Positions 33,801-44,007 of a stretch of 64,000 nucleotides of DNA are shown in pieces. Each line of letters opens with the position of its first letter. Positions within the stretch are counted from its first letter, which is position 1. The DNA is from Chaetoceros tenuissimus. Taxonomy: Eukaryota; Bacillariophyta; Thalassiosirophyceae; Chaetocerotales; Chaetocerotaceae. The translations under genes were made by a program, and so were the position numbers. Below the pieces are notes generated by a model. It saw nothing but the letters and a program-made list of their open reading frames with translations, did no database searches and was not told where the DNA came from. The stretch is taken from assembly GCA_021927905.1 (NCBI GenBank), contig BLLK01000069.1:2480001-2544000 (forward strand), given 5' to 3'.

Positions 33801-34888
33801 ATCCTTATTGGATGGACAAATCAGATGCTACTTTAAATTCTTTTGACCTGGATGGGATGTTTCTATTAACTGCACCAAACATGTCAGGAAAGAGTACCAT
33901 AATGCGTTCAGCTGCTGCTGCTGTACTTTTGGGCGTATGTGGGTTTTGTGCACCAGTCGCGGAAACATCTTTTGTCAAGCGTTTCGATTCCCTATTTGTT
34001 AGAGGCGCAAGTGCGGACATCCCAACAGAAAACAAAAGTGCATTTGGGGCGGAAATGGGAGACATAAGTGCACTGCTTCGAGCATGTAGCAATAAATCTT
34101 TAGTTTTTGTGGATGAGCTTGGAAGAGGAACTAGTCCAAAGGATGGTACTTCACTAGCCGGTGCTGTACTTGAGGATATGGCCAAAACAGGGATGAAAGG
34201 TTTCTTTGCAACACACCTGCACTCTATTTTGGACATGCCATTATGTGAAGATGCAAAGCAAAATATTCTACACAAACGGATGGAATTCCTAGAAAAAGGA
34301 AATGAATTCCGTTGGACATACAAACTTGCGGATGGAGTTTGTACAGACAGTAAAGCTCTTATGACTGCAAAAATTTTTGGAATTTCAGACAAAATCATCA
34401 GCAGAGCAAAAGAATTGTCATATTTCCTTGACAGCCAAGGTCAGACACCTTCTCAACCTGCTCCCATTTTACACAAAACATCAGAGGACTCCAATCATCA
34501 TGAAGATATTGTAGGTCCTGATGGTACCAAAAACCGAGAATTCCAATCAGAAGCTCTCCTCATCCTAGAAGAGATGAGTGGTGGAACTCCTGTTTGTATC
34601 GAGCCAAAATGGTCTCCTCCTGCGAAGCTTGAAGGGGTATCAATTGTATATGTCTTAAGTTTTAACGATCGATTTTATGTTGGAGAAACGGACAAGTTCG
34701 CGGCTCGCTTAAGAAAGCACAGATACAAACCTCATCTAACCAATGCTTTTACAATGGCTGTCGTAGTGGAAGGTGGGAAAACTGATGCAAAAAACCTGGA
34801 ATCTAGACTCATTCAACGAATGGCGAGAGAGGGTTTCGACATGATTAGTACAACTGACGGAAGAAAGATTAAACCAAGAAACAGATGA
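30827..34888 (+). CDS. MSH1: MSH1-type organellar MutS with C-terminal GIY-YIG domain
   Basis: Two exons, 30827-32110 and 32177-34888, 66-base intron, joining as S-Y-L then Y-D-L-V. The protein is 1,331 residues. Residues 1-25 form a signal peptide ending V-N-A-F-Q, a plastid-type A-F step, followed by a basic Ser/Arg stretch. The mismatch-binding domain has F-Y-E at about 343-345 (G-E-F-Y-E-A-F). The ATPase has Walker A A-P-N-M-S-G-K-S-T near 995, D-E-L-G-R-G-T-S and F-F-A-T-H-L-H. The last 80 residues are a GIY-YIG nuclease-type fold (Y-V-L-S-F-N-D-R-F-Y-V-G-E-T then R-L-R-K-H-R), the hallmark of MSH1. In plants MSH1 guards organelle DNA against mutation and illegitimate recombination. A mitochondrial or dual location is also possible. 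Confidence 0.95.
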
Positions 34889-35036
34889 TTTTAATTATAA
34901 AGTTAAGAAATTATTGCGGAGTCGTTTCATGTCACTGTACCTCTACCTCAACAAGAAGAATACACGTGTTTTAAAAGCCTTGAACTTGTTGTGCGTTCTA
35001 GACCATATTGTCTAACAAACTAAATAATTTTTTTCC

Positions 35037-37343
35037 TCACTTCCTTTTCAGTAATTCCTTGTTCGACTTCCGTTGATGGTCAAGCAGCTGCTTCTGCATT
35101 TTACGAATGTCTTTTCTGTATGTATCTCTAGAATTTGAGGGTACGCTCATTCTATAACGAAGTTCTTCAGTTCCTAAACATTCCGCAAGTTCTAGCAGTG
35201 TACCAATAACAGTGGAAATATGGTTTGGTGCAATTTTATCTGGTCTCATAGTTAGATAGTACCATTCACCAGTTGAAGGCTCAAGACCAACTTCTGCAAT
35301 ATTAGCATTTGTCTCATTTCGATCGGCTTCAAGACGTCGAAGTTCACTTTTCGGCAAATGGATGAAGCGTGACATTTCAACCATACTACCGTCTTCACCA
35401 GTGACTGCAACCGTGAGAGCATCTTCATCGGCATCGATCGGCCCTCTTCCATATCCCGGAGGCATGATTTGAACATCAATTGTAACGGTGTCAAGATATT
35501 TCCATTTAAGCAAATTTGTGTCTGTTCCACAAACATACGGAAGATTAGGTTGAAAAATAATTCCATCGGTCAAATGATTATGAAGATCACCATTTTTGTA
35601 AGTCCTCAACCCCTTTTCCTCGACTACATGTGACAGTAAGTTGTCAAGTTCGATTCTCTTCACAAAATTCTTTCGAACAAGAGGAAGTGGGATGTTTCGA
35701 TCTTTCACTGCAGATTCGGCAAACATGTCTCTATCAGCAGATTTTGTTCGAAAACCGGCTTGGCGAAGGCATTTCAGTCTCTGAGCAAATGGATATTGAA
35801 GAACTGGGCCATTATCTGATATACAAAGCACATCAAAAACAATAAAGATGGGCCTACGGAGTTTTCTATGCATAACTACTTCACCATCTAAAACCGTACC
35901 AGCATTGATCAAAGCAATAACGGAAGCCATAGGATCTTCGCTTCCTTTAAATTTGGGCTGCTTGCCCTTCATTGCCCTATCCACCAAGACAACAGTGTCC
36001 CCAGTAAATACCATGAAGTATCTAACTCCGTCTGTTTTCTCACTTAAAAAATATCCACCGGTGTCTCCACTTCGCTGAACCTCTTCAATGTTGTGTCGTG
36101 AAAAGTTAACAGGCATACATCCTGGAAATTTGATATTCATTAAATTTGCAGAAGGTGTAGGTGACTTCCCGTTTGTAGTAATTGCACTCTGAAACATTGC
36201 TTGTCCACCATTACGCCTGGAATCCATAAATTTCTTTAAAGCCCCACATTGTGCAAGTGCAAGATTGACAGCAGCTTGATTCGGATGATCTTGAAGAAAT
36301 TCTTCAACATCTAAAACATCGGAAAGGGGATTCAGTTGAGAAATCATGTACCATAGTTGTTTGGCCAATCCTTCACACAATGCGTTTGCTTTTTGATTGT
36401 CATTCTCATTCACAAGCTTTAAAGTGGAGTTCGGGTCTAATTCCATCTCGATTTCATACTCAATTGTTGTTTTGCCATTCATATCAGTTGTTGTCACTTC
36501 TGTCACATCAAGCTGCCATTTGAAAGAACCATCTTTTCGAACATAGCTTCTACGACGCTTCAGTCTCTTGCTTGTCCATCCACGAGGTGGCTCTATAACC
36601 TTATCATCTAGAATTCTTTCTGTAGCTAAACCAAGACGTAAATCGTATGGAGAACTTGGTAGACCAATATCCATGGTGCATAATTTGGATTTATTCTCCA
36701 TTTTACCCCTTCTATTTGGATTACTACGGCCACTATCATGTTCACCACTAAAGCAAACTCTGTTATTCTCCGCGTATCCACTATACACAGTTTCTACCAT
36801 ATCTTTCTCAACAAGTGAATTTCTAAGTATAGATGAATCATTAACTCCATTAGTCTTTAGTCCAAACGCAGATGATAGAGGTGATGCTTCTGACAATCCA
36901 GCAATTGTCCAGTTAACAAAATTGTTCTTTGTGATTCCACCTTCAAAATTGCATCGGGGCAAATTTGGCTTTGGTGTACAATCAAATGCATTCGCAATCA
37001 CCGACCTTCCATTCCTATTAATTGTTTTTGGGCCAGATGGAAAAACTCTCATTTCACGTGCCCCAAATGAAGGCTTAAGAATCCCTAGCCTAGCTTCAAT
37101 TTCACAGAAGGGCTTTGTGATTGGCATAGGTGTTCCCTTGGGAATATTTTTACGAGCTGTTGTTCGTGCTGTCATCAGAAAAATCCGAAGTGCCTCTTCA
37201 GGATCTACTGGATGGGCAAGGAAGGGATTTGAAGGCTTTCGAGATACATGATGACTTGCACTATTTTCATTCTGTCTAGCTTGCTTGCTGATTAAATTGG
37301 CCATCATGCCAGCTGATGTTGCATTACGTTTGTTGCCGCTCAT
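35037..37343 (-). CDS. mRNA capping enzyme: tunnel-type RNA triphosphatase fused to guanylyltransferase
   Basis: Single exon, 768 residues. Residues 40-350 look like a triphosphatase tunnel metalloenzyme (Cet1 type): first strand C-E-I-E-A-R-L-G with E81 and E83, and a late strand Y-E-I-E-M-E-L-D with E297, E299 and E301, the two metal-binding E-x-E motifs; basic patches R-R-R lie between. Residues 400-740 are an RNA guanylyltransferase: active site E-K-T-D-G-V-R with K436, then D-G-E-V-V (motif III), F-D-V-L-C (IIIa), L-T-D-G-I-I-F-Q (IV) and L-L-K-W-K (V). It would remove the 5' gamma phosphate and add GMP to nascent mRNA. Yeast has these on two proteins and animals use a cysteine phosphatase instead. 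Convergent with MSH1, 148 bases apart. Confidence 0.92.
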   Translation of the reverse strand: MSGNKRNATSAGMMANLISKQARQNENSASHHVSRKPSNPFLAHPVDPEEALRIFLMTARTTARKNIPKGTPMPITKPFCEIEARLGILKPSFGAREMRVFPSGPKTINRNGRSVIANAFDCTPKPNLPRCNFEGGITKNNFVNWTIAGLSEASPLSSAFGLKTNGVNDSSILRNSLVEKDMVETVYSGYAENNRVCFSGEHDSGRSNPNRRGKMENKSKLCTMDIGLPSSPYDLRLGLATERILDDKVIEPPRGWTSKRLKRRRSYVRKDGSFKWQLDVTEVTTTDMNGKTTIEYEIEMELDPNSTLKLVNENDNQKANALCEGLAKQLWYMISQLNPLSDVLDVEEFLQDHPNQAAVNLALAQCGALKKFMDSRRNGGQAMFQSAITTNGKSPTPSANLMNIKFPGCMPVNFSRHNIEEVQRSGDTGGYFLSEKTDGVRYFMVFTGDTVVLVDRAMKGKQPKFKGSEDPMASVIALINAGTVLDGEVVMHRKLRRPIFIVFDVLCISDNGPVLQYPFAQRLKCLRQAGFRTKSADRDMFAESAVKDRNIPLPLVRKNFVKRIELDNLLSHVVEEKGLRTYKNGDLHNHLTDGIIFQPNLPYVCGTDTNLLKWKYLDTVTIDVQIMPPGYGRGPIDADEDALTVAVTGEDGSMVEMSRFIHLPKSELRRLEADRNETNANIAEVGLEPSTGEWYYLTMRPDKIAPNHISTVIGTLLELAECLGTEELRYRMSVPSNSRDTYRKDIRKMQKQLLDHQRKSNKELLKRK

Positions 37344-38096
37344 TTTAGTATGTCTCTACTCCTTGCAACCGTCGCGTGATAAATTCTCACAGGAAATCTC
37401 AACTAGAGAATATTTTTTGCAAAGATAATGGTTCTGATGGTAGGTATCTTTTGTTGTACTGCACCTGAAAAATAATTACAAGCAGTTCTACAGTTGTATC
37501 TTTTTTGAAAGTATCTTTGTATCTTTTCAAGAGTTGATGCAGAAAATGTGATTTTTTGCTTTCTGTCTGGAAGTAAACCCCTTTTAATTTAAGAGGGAAA
37601 GAATAAAACGGTACTCTTTTGGACGCTTGATATTTAGTCTCTTTTTTGCTCTTTTTTTGAATGGCAGATTCTAAACAAAAATCAATTTCTTTCAAATTAA
37701 TTTTTAAAGAAAAAGTAGAAAATGAGCAAATTTATAAAAGCGACAAGATTTCTATTACATGCCGATTAGCACAACTATTAACTATTATCTTATTATGTCT
37801 TTATGCTGGAAGTCTACATGAGACAATTCTAAAATTCCCTATCCGTAAGTTGATCTTGAACGTTAACAGTTAGTAGTCTGATTAAAATATCAACGGACTA
37901 AAATAATGATATTTTTGTGTCAATGACACGCATTCGTGTTATCAAAACAAAGAGGGCTGGATCTGGTTTAGTGGCATTTAGACCAAAACAGTAGAGCCGC
38001 CCCTTCTAGCTCTGGAATTTTTAAACACAACGCACATGCCCTGTGACAACAATCTATGGAAATACAATTACTCGAAGTACCCCTAGACTCCATGCT
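37344..38096. other. Intergenic with one short ORF
   Basis: An ATG at 37661 opens 70 codons with a hydrophobic middle segment, ending at 37873; no family is recognised and composition is AT-driven. The frame ahead of 38097 is open back to 38040 but has no ATG. Serves as divergent promoter for capping enzyme and the next gene. Confidence 0.35.
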
Positions 38097-39982
38097 ATGA
38101 GTGAATATGGAAAGGAAGTGTTTGCCATGCCATCCCACCATGAAAAAGAAGTTAAAGAAGGAAAAGAGGTACATGGAAACCAACAAAGCATACAAAATAC
38201 TGTAAAGAAAAGTTCCGCCGAAAAAATGGAAGATAATGCTGCTTCATCAGGGCAATCATATTACAACATGAAACCTGGAAATACAATGGGGGATAGATAC
38301 GGTGGCAGTCAAGCTATACATAGCATTTATGGAAACTCTACCGAAACAAACACTACTAGTCCTCGACTTGGACCATCATCGGTATTGCTAAAACAGAAAA
38401 GCCCAGAGAACAAGAAAAATAATCACCGGGGTGGAAAATGGAGTGTAAGTCTGTCAAATTTCCTTTTTGAAACATGTATGATTTCAGAAGCAACAACTAA
38501 TGCATTGTATATGATTTTCGTAAACTCTTCAAACATGAATAGGATCTTGAATTAGAATATGTCAATACTTTCATCAAGTACTATGAAGATGGACTCGTAG
38601 ATGTTCCCGATGGAAGTTCCCTTAGACAATTCCTTTCCTATGTTTTACAATGTACTCCAATGAGAATAACAAAGAAATTGGGAAAAGAGAAAGGTGGAGG
38701 AATAGGAAATGTGAAAAGGAAGAAAATTTTAGAAACGAGGTAAGTGGTGTATTTTATTGGCAAATAGGCCCAGGGTAACTACAAAATCTCACTCATTATT
38801 CATATATGAAGTCTTGACGAAGATGAGTATTTAAAACGTCGCGAAGAAGCAGGAAATCATGTAAAAAGACTTGAGTATGAATTGCGTAGTCAAATTCAAG
38901 CAACAGAAACAGCTCAACGGGGTCTGCAGCCATTTTATGGTGACGATCAAGCCCGTGCTGCATCAGGATTTGCAAAGATTCATGGAGATATAGAGGATGA
39001 TTCTAATGCGGCAGTTATGAGCTTTCTACAAAGTCTTGCTCCAAGTTATTCCGACCAAAAGTCAAAAGCTCAACCTGTATCTCATACTGAAGAAGACAAT
39101 AGTAATATTGGTGGTGATCACACAACTCTCAATTTTCTGAAGTCAATATCATCTACCGAAAACCAGGGAGGTGATACAAAGAGAAACATGGAACTAAACA
39201 GACCCGATGAACAAATTCGAGGACAAGAGCAATACCAAGGCAGAGTTGATGATCAAATGAACGACGGAATGAGACAGCAAATGATGAGTGGTAGAAACTC
39301 TTCCTCGATGCAGTATATGCAAGGAAGCCCAAGTCATTTCAGGAGAATGCAAATGCAACCTATTGATCGCTTTGATGAGATGAATTTTCCCTCGTCATAT
39401 CAAAGTTCAATCAGACCCTCTTCAGGTCAAATATCTCAAAGTAATTCCAAAGATCAAGGTTTCAACGCACGAGATAAGTCCCTTCATCAGGATCTGCAAG
39501 GAACACAGCAGCCCATGTACCAATACAACTCTTCAGCTAACAAATCGCAAAGTGGAGGTCTACAGTTCAGGCAACATAACAACTCTTTCCGCGACTATGC
39601 ATCAGACCAATTTTACAGGAGAGGTCATCAAAATCTTCCACTGGATACACAAGGAATGCGCCAAAGTGCAAATCGTGCATATGGTCAACCAGTAGGAGTG
39701 CAAGCGCTTCTTGAAAATAATCCGGAATATGCCTTCATGCTTAGGCAGAATCCAAGCGCAATGTCTAATGTTCCGTTCGTCACACAGAACCAATTCACCC
39801 AAGACTCTCAAGGATCAAGTCCAAATCCTCAAGCTTTGTTATTTAGTCAAAACCAAGCCTTCCAATCTATACCTCCTCCATTGCAAGCGCGAGAATCTCC
39901 ATCGCAAAATAGAAATGCATCCTACTCTCCTAACTCTCGGCTAAATGACCCAAACCAAAATAATGACGAAAGGCCACTCTGA
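38097..39982 (+). CDS. Gln/Ser-rich protein with diatom R-I-T-K-K domain
   Basis: Three exons, 38097-38444, 38543-38739 and 38812-39982 (introns 98 and 72 bases, GT-AG); about 571 residues in one frame. Residues 112-180 form a compact domain: R-G-G-K-W-S, D-L-E-L-E-Y-V-N-T-F-I-K-Y-Y, V-P-D-G-S-S-L-R-Q-F-L-S and M-R-I-T-K-K-L-G-K, a pattern (R-G-K-W then T-L-R-x-x-L then P-M-R-I-T-K-K) that recurs in many diatom proteins and is presumed regulatory. A basic K-R-K-K follows, then a short charged helix (180-215). The remaining 350 residues are Gln/Asn/Ser-rich, typical of transcription cofactors. Function is inferred; it may act in the nucleus. An upstream non-coding or coding exon cannot be ruled out. 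Confidence 0.75.
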
Positions 39983-41349
39983 TTCTAGAAATCATAGTTG
40001 CCCAACAAAGTGAATGTGTTCAATTGTGACACTCTATGTCCAGAGATTTTTATGTACAGTGAAGACAAGTAAAAAGATAAATGTTTATTTTCAATTACTA
40101 TTTATGAGGAATTAACTAGTAATCGTACCTATAAAAAAATAATCCACCGCCTCATTTTCTCACGTTACTGTATTTAGAAGGAAAAGCATAACTTTTGCGA
40201 CAAAGAAGAAGGGAAAGTTCCGCTTGAATCTTGGAGAATACATGAATTTCCGAAATAAAATGATGCAGGGATGTGCATTCAAACACCAAAATACAAGAAC
40301 CAGGTAACTCAATCAAAGTAGTAAATATAAGTTCCACATTGACGATTTACCACAGATATATTGGTATTCCCGTTTTCTTAAACCTTGCCCTGTTGGAAAG
40401 AAAGAAGAGATTAAAAAACTGATTCGAAAAGGTTTCAAAAGATCCTTTTTTCAATGGCCTCATCGCGAATGTTGTCAGTCGTAGCGAGAAATTCTCTCTC
40501 CTGATCTCAAACTTTAAATGGTTGGATCATTGGCCAAGTCAAAAAGAATGGAAAAGATAGTTTACATACCAACGGTGCTGACATTGTCAGCTCATCAATC
40601 CAAATTACAAATTCTGAACATCAGTCGAACTTGTAACACATACATGATGAAAAAGATTTCTCAACCTTGTGCGCACACTTGTCTCTGTCCAACTGCCTAC
40701 TGCCAAGATACTCGAAAAGGAGTTAAAAAATCCATAGAACTCTGCGACAATCAATATTATTCATTACAACATATCGATATCATAGTTCACATTCATTTCT
40801 GTGAGAGGTAATCAATTGTACGTACCTTCATGGCTGTGTTGTGTGGCTGCTGTTGGTCTTTCATCAAGAAGTTTCTCATGCTACTACCATGAATAGAAAG
40901 AGAAGGGAAAGACAGAAACAGACATTTGATGGGACCGTTAGTGAACCGGTATAGAAGTTCTTAACTTTTCCATTCCTTGACAACACTTTCAGAGAAATGC
41001 GAAGCTACAGACGAGGCAATCGTACGATCCACTATCAATATTCTAGATAAGTGATGAACGAACACAGTGAGTCTATTTAGGTTTGCAATGCAGACTTTCT
41101 TTTTGGGATGGATCTTCTGTGTAGCTCGAAGAGATTCGATAAACTCGAGTTGACACCTAGTTCCGATTCTTCGCTTCCCGTCTTCATTTCCAACAAATAT
41201 ATCTTTCTCATAAAAAGTATTTTGAAAGATAACGTAAGTCATCACTATCTATATCATCATCTCACATTTACTTACTCTTCCTTACCTATACTTTCCTTGA
41301 CCATAGGCAACAAACATCAAAGGAAAAAGTTCAAACTATCGATTCAAGA
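39983..41349. other. 1.4 kb without a firm gene; promoter of the sHSP gene
   Basis: Several 60-97-codon frames on both strands lack protein character. A possible minus-strand first exon lies at 40826-40879 (see separate entry). The region 41270-41349 just upstream of the small heat-shock gene is CT-rich; I found no canonical nGAAnnTTCn pair there. Confidence 0.4.
40826..40879 (-). other. Possible short first exon
   Basis: ATG at 40879 begins M-R-N-F-L-M-K-D-Q-Q-Q-P-H-N-T-A-M-K and runs straight into a perfect donor, AAG|GTACGTAC. I tried acceptors downstream as far as about 40380 (including a good one, TTTCCAACAG near 40390); each leads to a stop within a few codons. It may be a tiny protein, a 5' leader, or chance. 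Confidence 0.2.
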
Positions 41350-41985
41350 ATGAAGGTTTCAGCACTTGTACTTCCATTACTATTCACTTCTTCCCATGCT
41401 TTCTCTCTGCTATCTCAGAGATTTCCAAGAACTACATTTGGAAAGTATTTGGAAGAGCTTGATGAAATGTTTGAGAAGGATTGGCCTTCCACTTGGATGG
41501 AGAAGCAGCTTGAGGAGTTTAAAGAAATGGGAATGCTTTCACCTGCAGAAGATGATAAAGCCGGATCCCTAGCTACTTTCAAGCGCTCTTCTCCAGGATA
41601 TGAGGTCACTGATAACTCTGAGCTGTTTAGTATTTCTCTAGATGTTGCTGGATTCAAACCAGATGAGATTGACATTGGTTTGAAGGCCGGTGGTCAACTA
41701 CTTTCTATCACAGGTCATCACAAAGAAGAAGGCGAAGGTAGAACATATGAGTCAAGATTCCAACAAAACTTCTCTCTTGACCCATCAATTGTAACAGATG
41801 AGCTCACTGCTAACTTCAAGGATAACAAGCTTATCGTATCTGCTCCACGGAACATGAAACAATTACCTGAAAACCGTAAAATCCCTGTGCAGATGCTCGA
41901 AGGAGGTGCTAAGCAGGATGAAGTTAAACATGATAAAATAGAGGCAAAAACTGAGGTACCAAAAGAGGAGGAAGCCACTGAATAA
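41350..41985 (+). CDS. Plastid-targeted small heat-shock protein (HSP20)
   Basis: Single exon, 211 residues. Residues 1-18 are a signal peptide ending S-S-H-A-F-S, fitting plastid import. Residues 75-170 are the alpha-crystallin domain: Y-E-V-T-D-N, F-S-I-S-L-D-V-A-G-F-K-P-D-E-I-D-I, the Q-L-L-S-I-T-G-H-H-K-E-E-G strand-loop, F-x-Q-x-F-S-L-D-P and the A-N-F-K-D-N-K-L-I-V-S-A-P signature (family A-x-x-x-n-G-v-L-t-v-x-v-P). An I-P-V tail motif is present (K-I-P-V-Q). The end is Lys/Glu-rich. ATP-independent holdase for unfolding stromal proteins. With the plastid trigger factor at 58109 it gives two plastid chaperones in the window. Confidence 0.93.
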   Translation: MKVSALVLPLLFTSSHAFSLLSQRFPRTTFGKYLEELDEMFEKDWPSTWMEKQLEEFKEMGMLSPAEDDKAGSLATFKRSSPGYEVTDNSELFSISLDVAGFKPDEIDIGLKAGGQLLSITGHHKEEGEGRTYESRFQQNFSLDPSIVTDELTANFKDNKLIVSAPRNMKQLPENRKIPVQMLEGGAKQDEVKHDKIEAKTEVPKEEEATE

Positions 41986-42238
41986 ACACGTTGCTTTCCA
42001 GTAGGATGGTCATTACTCGAGATCTAAGGTTTTCAAAGACCTGGAAATATTTAGGATGATGCTTTGATTGCATCTAAAATGTATGAACATCATGAACTTA
42101 TGTTGGAACGAAAAGGATATTGCTATTTCAAGATGTCTACTTAGGATTACGTATAAAATAAAAAATACATCATACACTGAAACCATCTTTTCTATTACTT
42201 CACCTTTTGCCATTCTTGTTTAGGATTGCAGAAAATGT

Positions 42239-43635
42239 TTAAACCAATCCAGGTTCTCCCTCTTTCCACCCATCATTTGACCTTCCGTATTTTGGTTTTT
42301 CTGCCTTCATTATTGAGATGTTTGCTGTTGATACAGGTTTGGTAGATTCTCTATCATTCACGGCAACCTTGATATCACTTTCTTTGATTATTGAATTGTA
42401 CAATTCATCTTCGGTGAACATGACTTTCAGATACATTGGAAGCACAATATTGTTTGCCACATTCTTGATCGAAAAAAGACATTTCTTCAACTCTTCAACT
42501 TGAACGTTTTCTATATCTTTCACTAGAGTGTCGAAAACAAATCATTAAGGTCATCAAATAGTATTTTCTCATTCGTCTTGACCTCTTCCAAACACTTACC
42601 TTTTGAATAGATGTTAGATATTGCAAACAACAGCAGTTGTGCTTCTTCCACTTGAGTCCCAGAAAGAGCGTCCAGAAAAACATTCAAAATCATTGTTGAA
42701 ACTCTGTCCTGACTAGCTACATATTCGCAGAATGAAACATATTTGCTCAGTCTGTACAGCGTCATTGCAAAAGAAGATTTCACTTGCAATGATGATGATC
42801 TTGAAGTATTGGATATAATTTGCAAAAGTTCCGGTTTCAATAGATTAGTAACAGACGCATTGCTCGTGTGTTCCAAGACATCAAGGTATTTCAAAATCAC
42901 ATCGAAGCCCACACTTTGCACCTTTTCTTCATTGCAGAAACTAACCATATCCTCTAAAACATTTGGGATTCCATACGATTCTTGAATAGGATGATTTCTA
43001 ATCTCGCGGTAACTTTCAAAGGCAATTTTATAGTCCAAAGCCTTTGCAATATCTTTTAACCTCGACACCGAAGACTTGTATTTGATATCATACTGTAGTT
43101 TGTCTATGGATCTCCTGTAGAATGACATGTTTTCGTTACCATTGTGGATCGAATAGAGGTCTTCCAGAACGTGTGAGTGTGTATCGACTATTTGACTTGT
43201 TGTCTCTTTTTCTCCTTCACTCTTGAGCAGCAATATAAAGATCTGAAGGGCAATTATTGAAAGCTCAAGGGTCGCATTTGACTCATCAATTGCTAAGATG
43301 AGTACTTCGATGCCTTTATTCTGGAGGAATGTTTTGCGTTGCCAGCGAAACATGCGCATTCGGTAGAATAAAGCGTTTAGGTAAGACACTGTTTCATTCA
43401 TTGCTTTTGGATCCATTTCTTTGCTACAAGAAATCTCAATTCTGCGAATGATTCTACGAATATCAAAAGTGGAGGATAGCATTGTCGCCAAAGCTAGTCT
43501 GTTGTTGTCGTCCTTTCTGAAGCAGATCACTATCACTGGACTTAAGTTTACTGTTGCAACAGAATCATTCTTAGAAAAGAAGACTGTGTAATTATAATTT
43601 GAAAAATCAAATCCCATTAGAGTTTGTACATACAT
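42239..43635 (-). CDS. ARM/HEAT-like helical protein, function unknown
   Basis: Two exons: 42600-43635 and 42239-42522, with a 77-base intron (GTAAGTGTTT ... CTCTAG); without splicing the first frame would stop within the intron. The join reads I-Y-S-K-V-K-D-I-E-N. The protein is 439 residues, almost all alpha helical, with repeated leucine-rich helix pairs (for example I-E-V-L-I-L-A-I then L-E-L-S-I-I-A-L-Q-I-F-I-L-L-L and V-I-L-K-Y-L-D-V-L-E), the look of armadillo-type repeats. No catalytic motif. The first 30 residues are hydrophobic/aromatic and could hide another start. Likely a protein-protein scaffold. Confidence 0.7.
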
Positions 43636-44007
43636 TTTCGATTTCTATTTCGAAAATAGTTGTCTTACATAAAAGATCTTTTATGTTACAGTATAATCAC
43701 GGCTAGTTGAGCTAGACATTGTTCCAAAAGGATCTCATATTCTTGATATTGAAAAGCTTATAATAGAAGAAAGCTTTGACACTATTTCTACAACTGTAGC
43801 AGTATTTGAAAATGTTGATGACACAATGAAAGAGAAGGAATCCTAAGAAAGCTACACATGTAGATCCGACTTAAAGTAGGACACAACCTAAGAATAAGGA
43901 GACGCAACGACTTTGTCAATTGAAGATACAAAGTCAAGTTACTAATTAATTACCAACGACAGAATATTTCTCTCTTTTGATCATTTCTCAGTCATCAGTC
44001 ATCATCC
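43636..44007. other. Intergenic, nothing supported
   Basis: 372 AT-rich bases between two minus-strand genes. No ORF of note, no RNA gene seen. Confidence 0.5.

Noticed and set aside
33805-34398. 197-codon minus-strand frame inside MSH1
   Set aside because: Antisense to the MutS ATPase core.
36568-37251. 227-codon + strand frame opposite the capping enzyme
   Set aside because: Antisense shadow; the minus-strand enzyme motifs explain the region.
37661-37873. 70-codon ORF with a hydrophobic segment
   Set aside because: Starts with ATG and could be a small membrane protein, but nothing beyond hydrophobicity supports it.
40518-40811. 97-codon + strand ORF
   Set aside because: No family features, and uneven composition.
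41100-41349. Heat-shock elements before the HSP20 gene
   Set aside because: GAA and TTC words occur (for example near 41130 and 41325), but spacing is 4 bases, not the 2 of a canonical pair.
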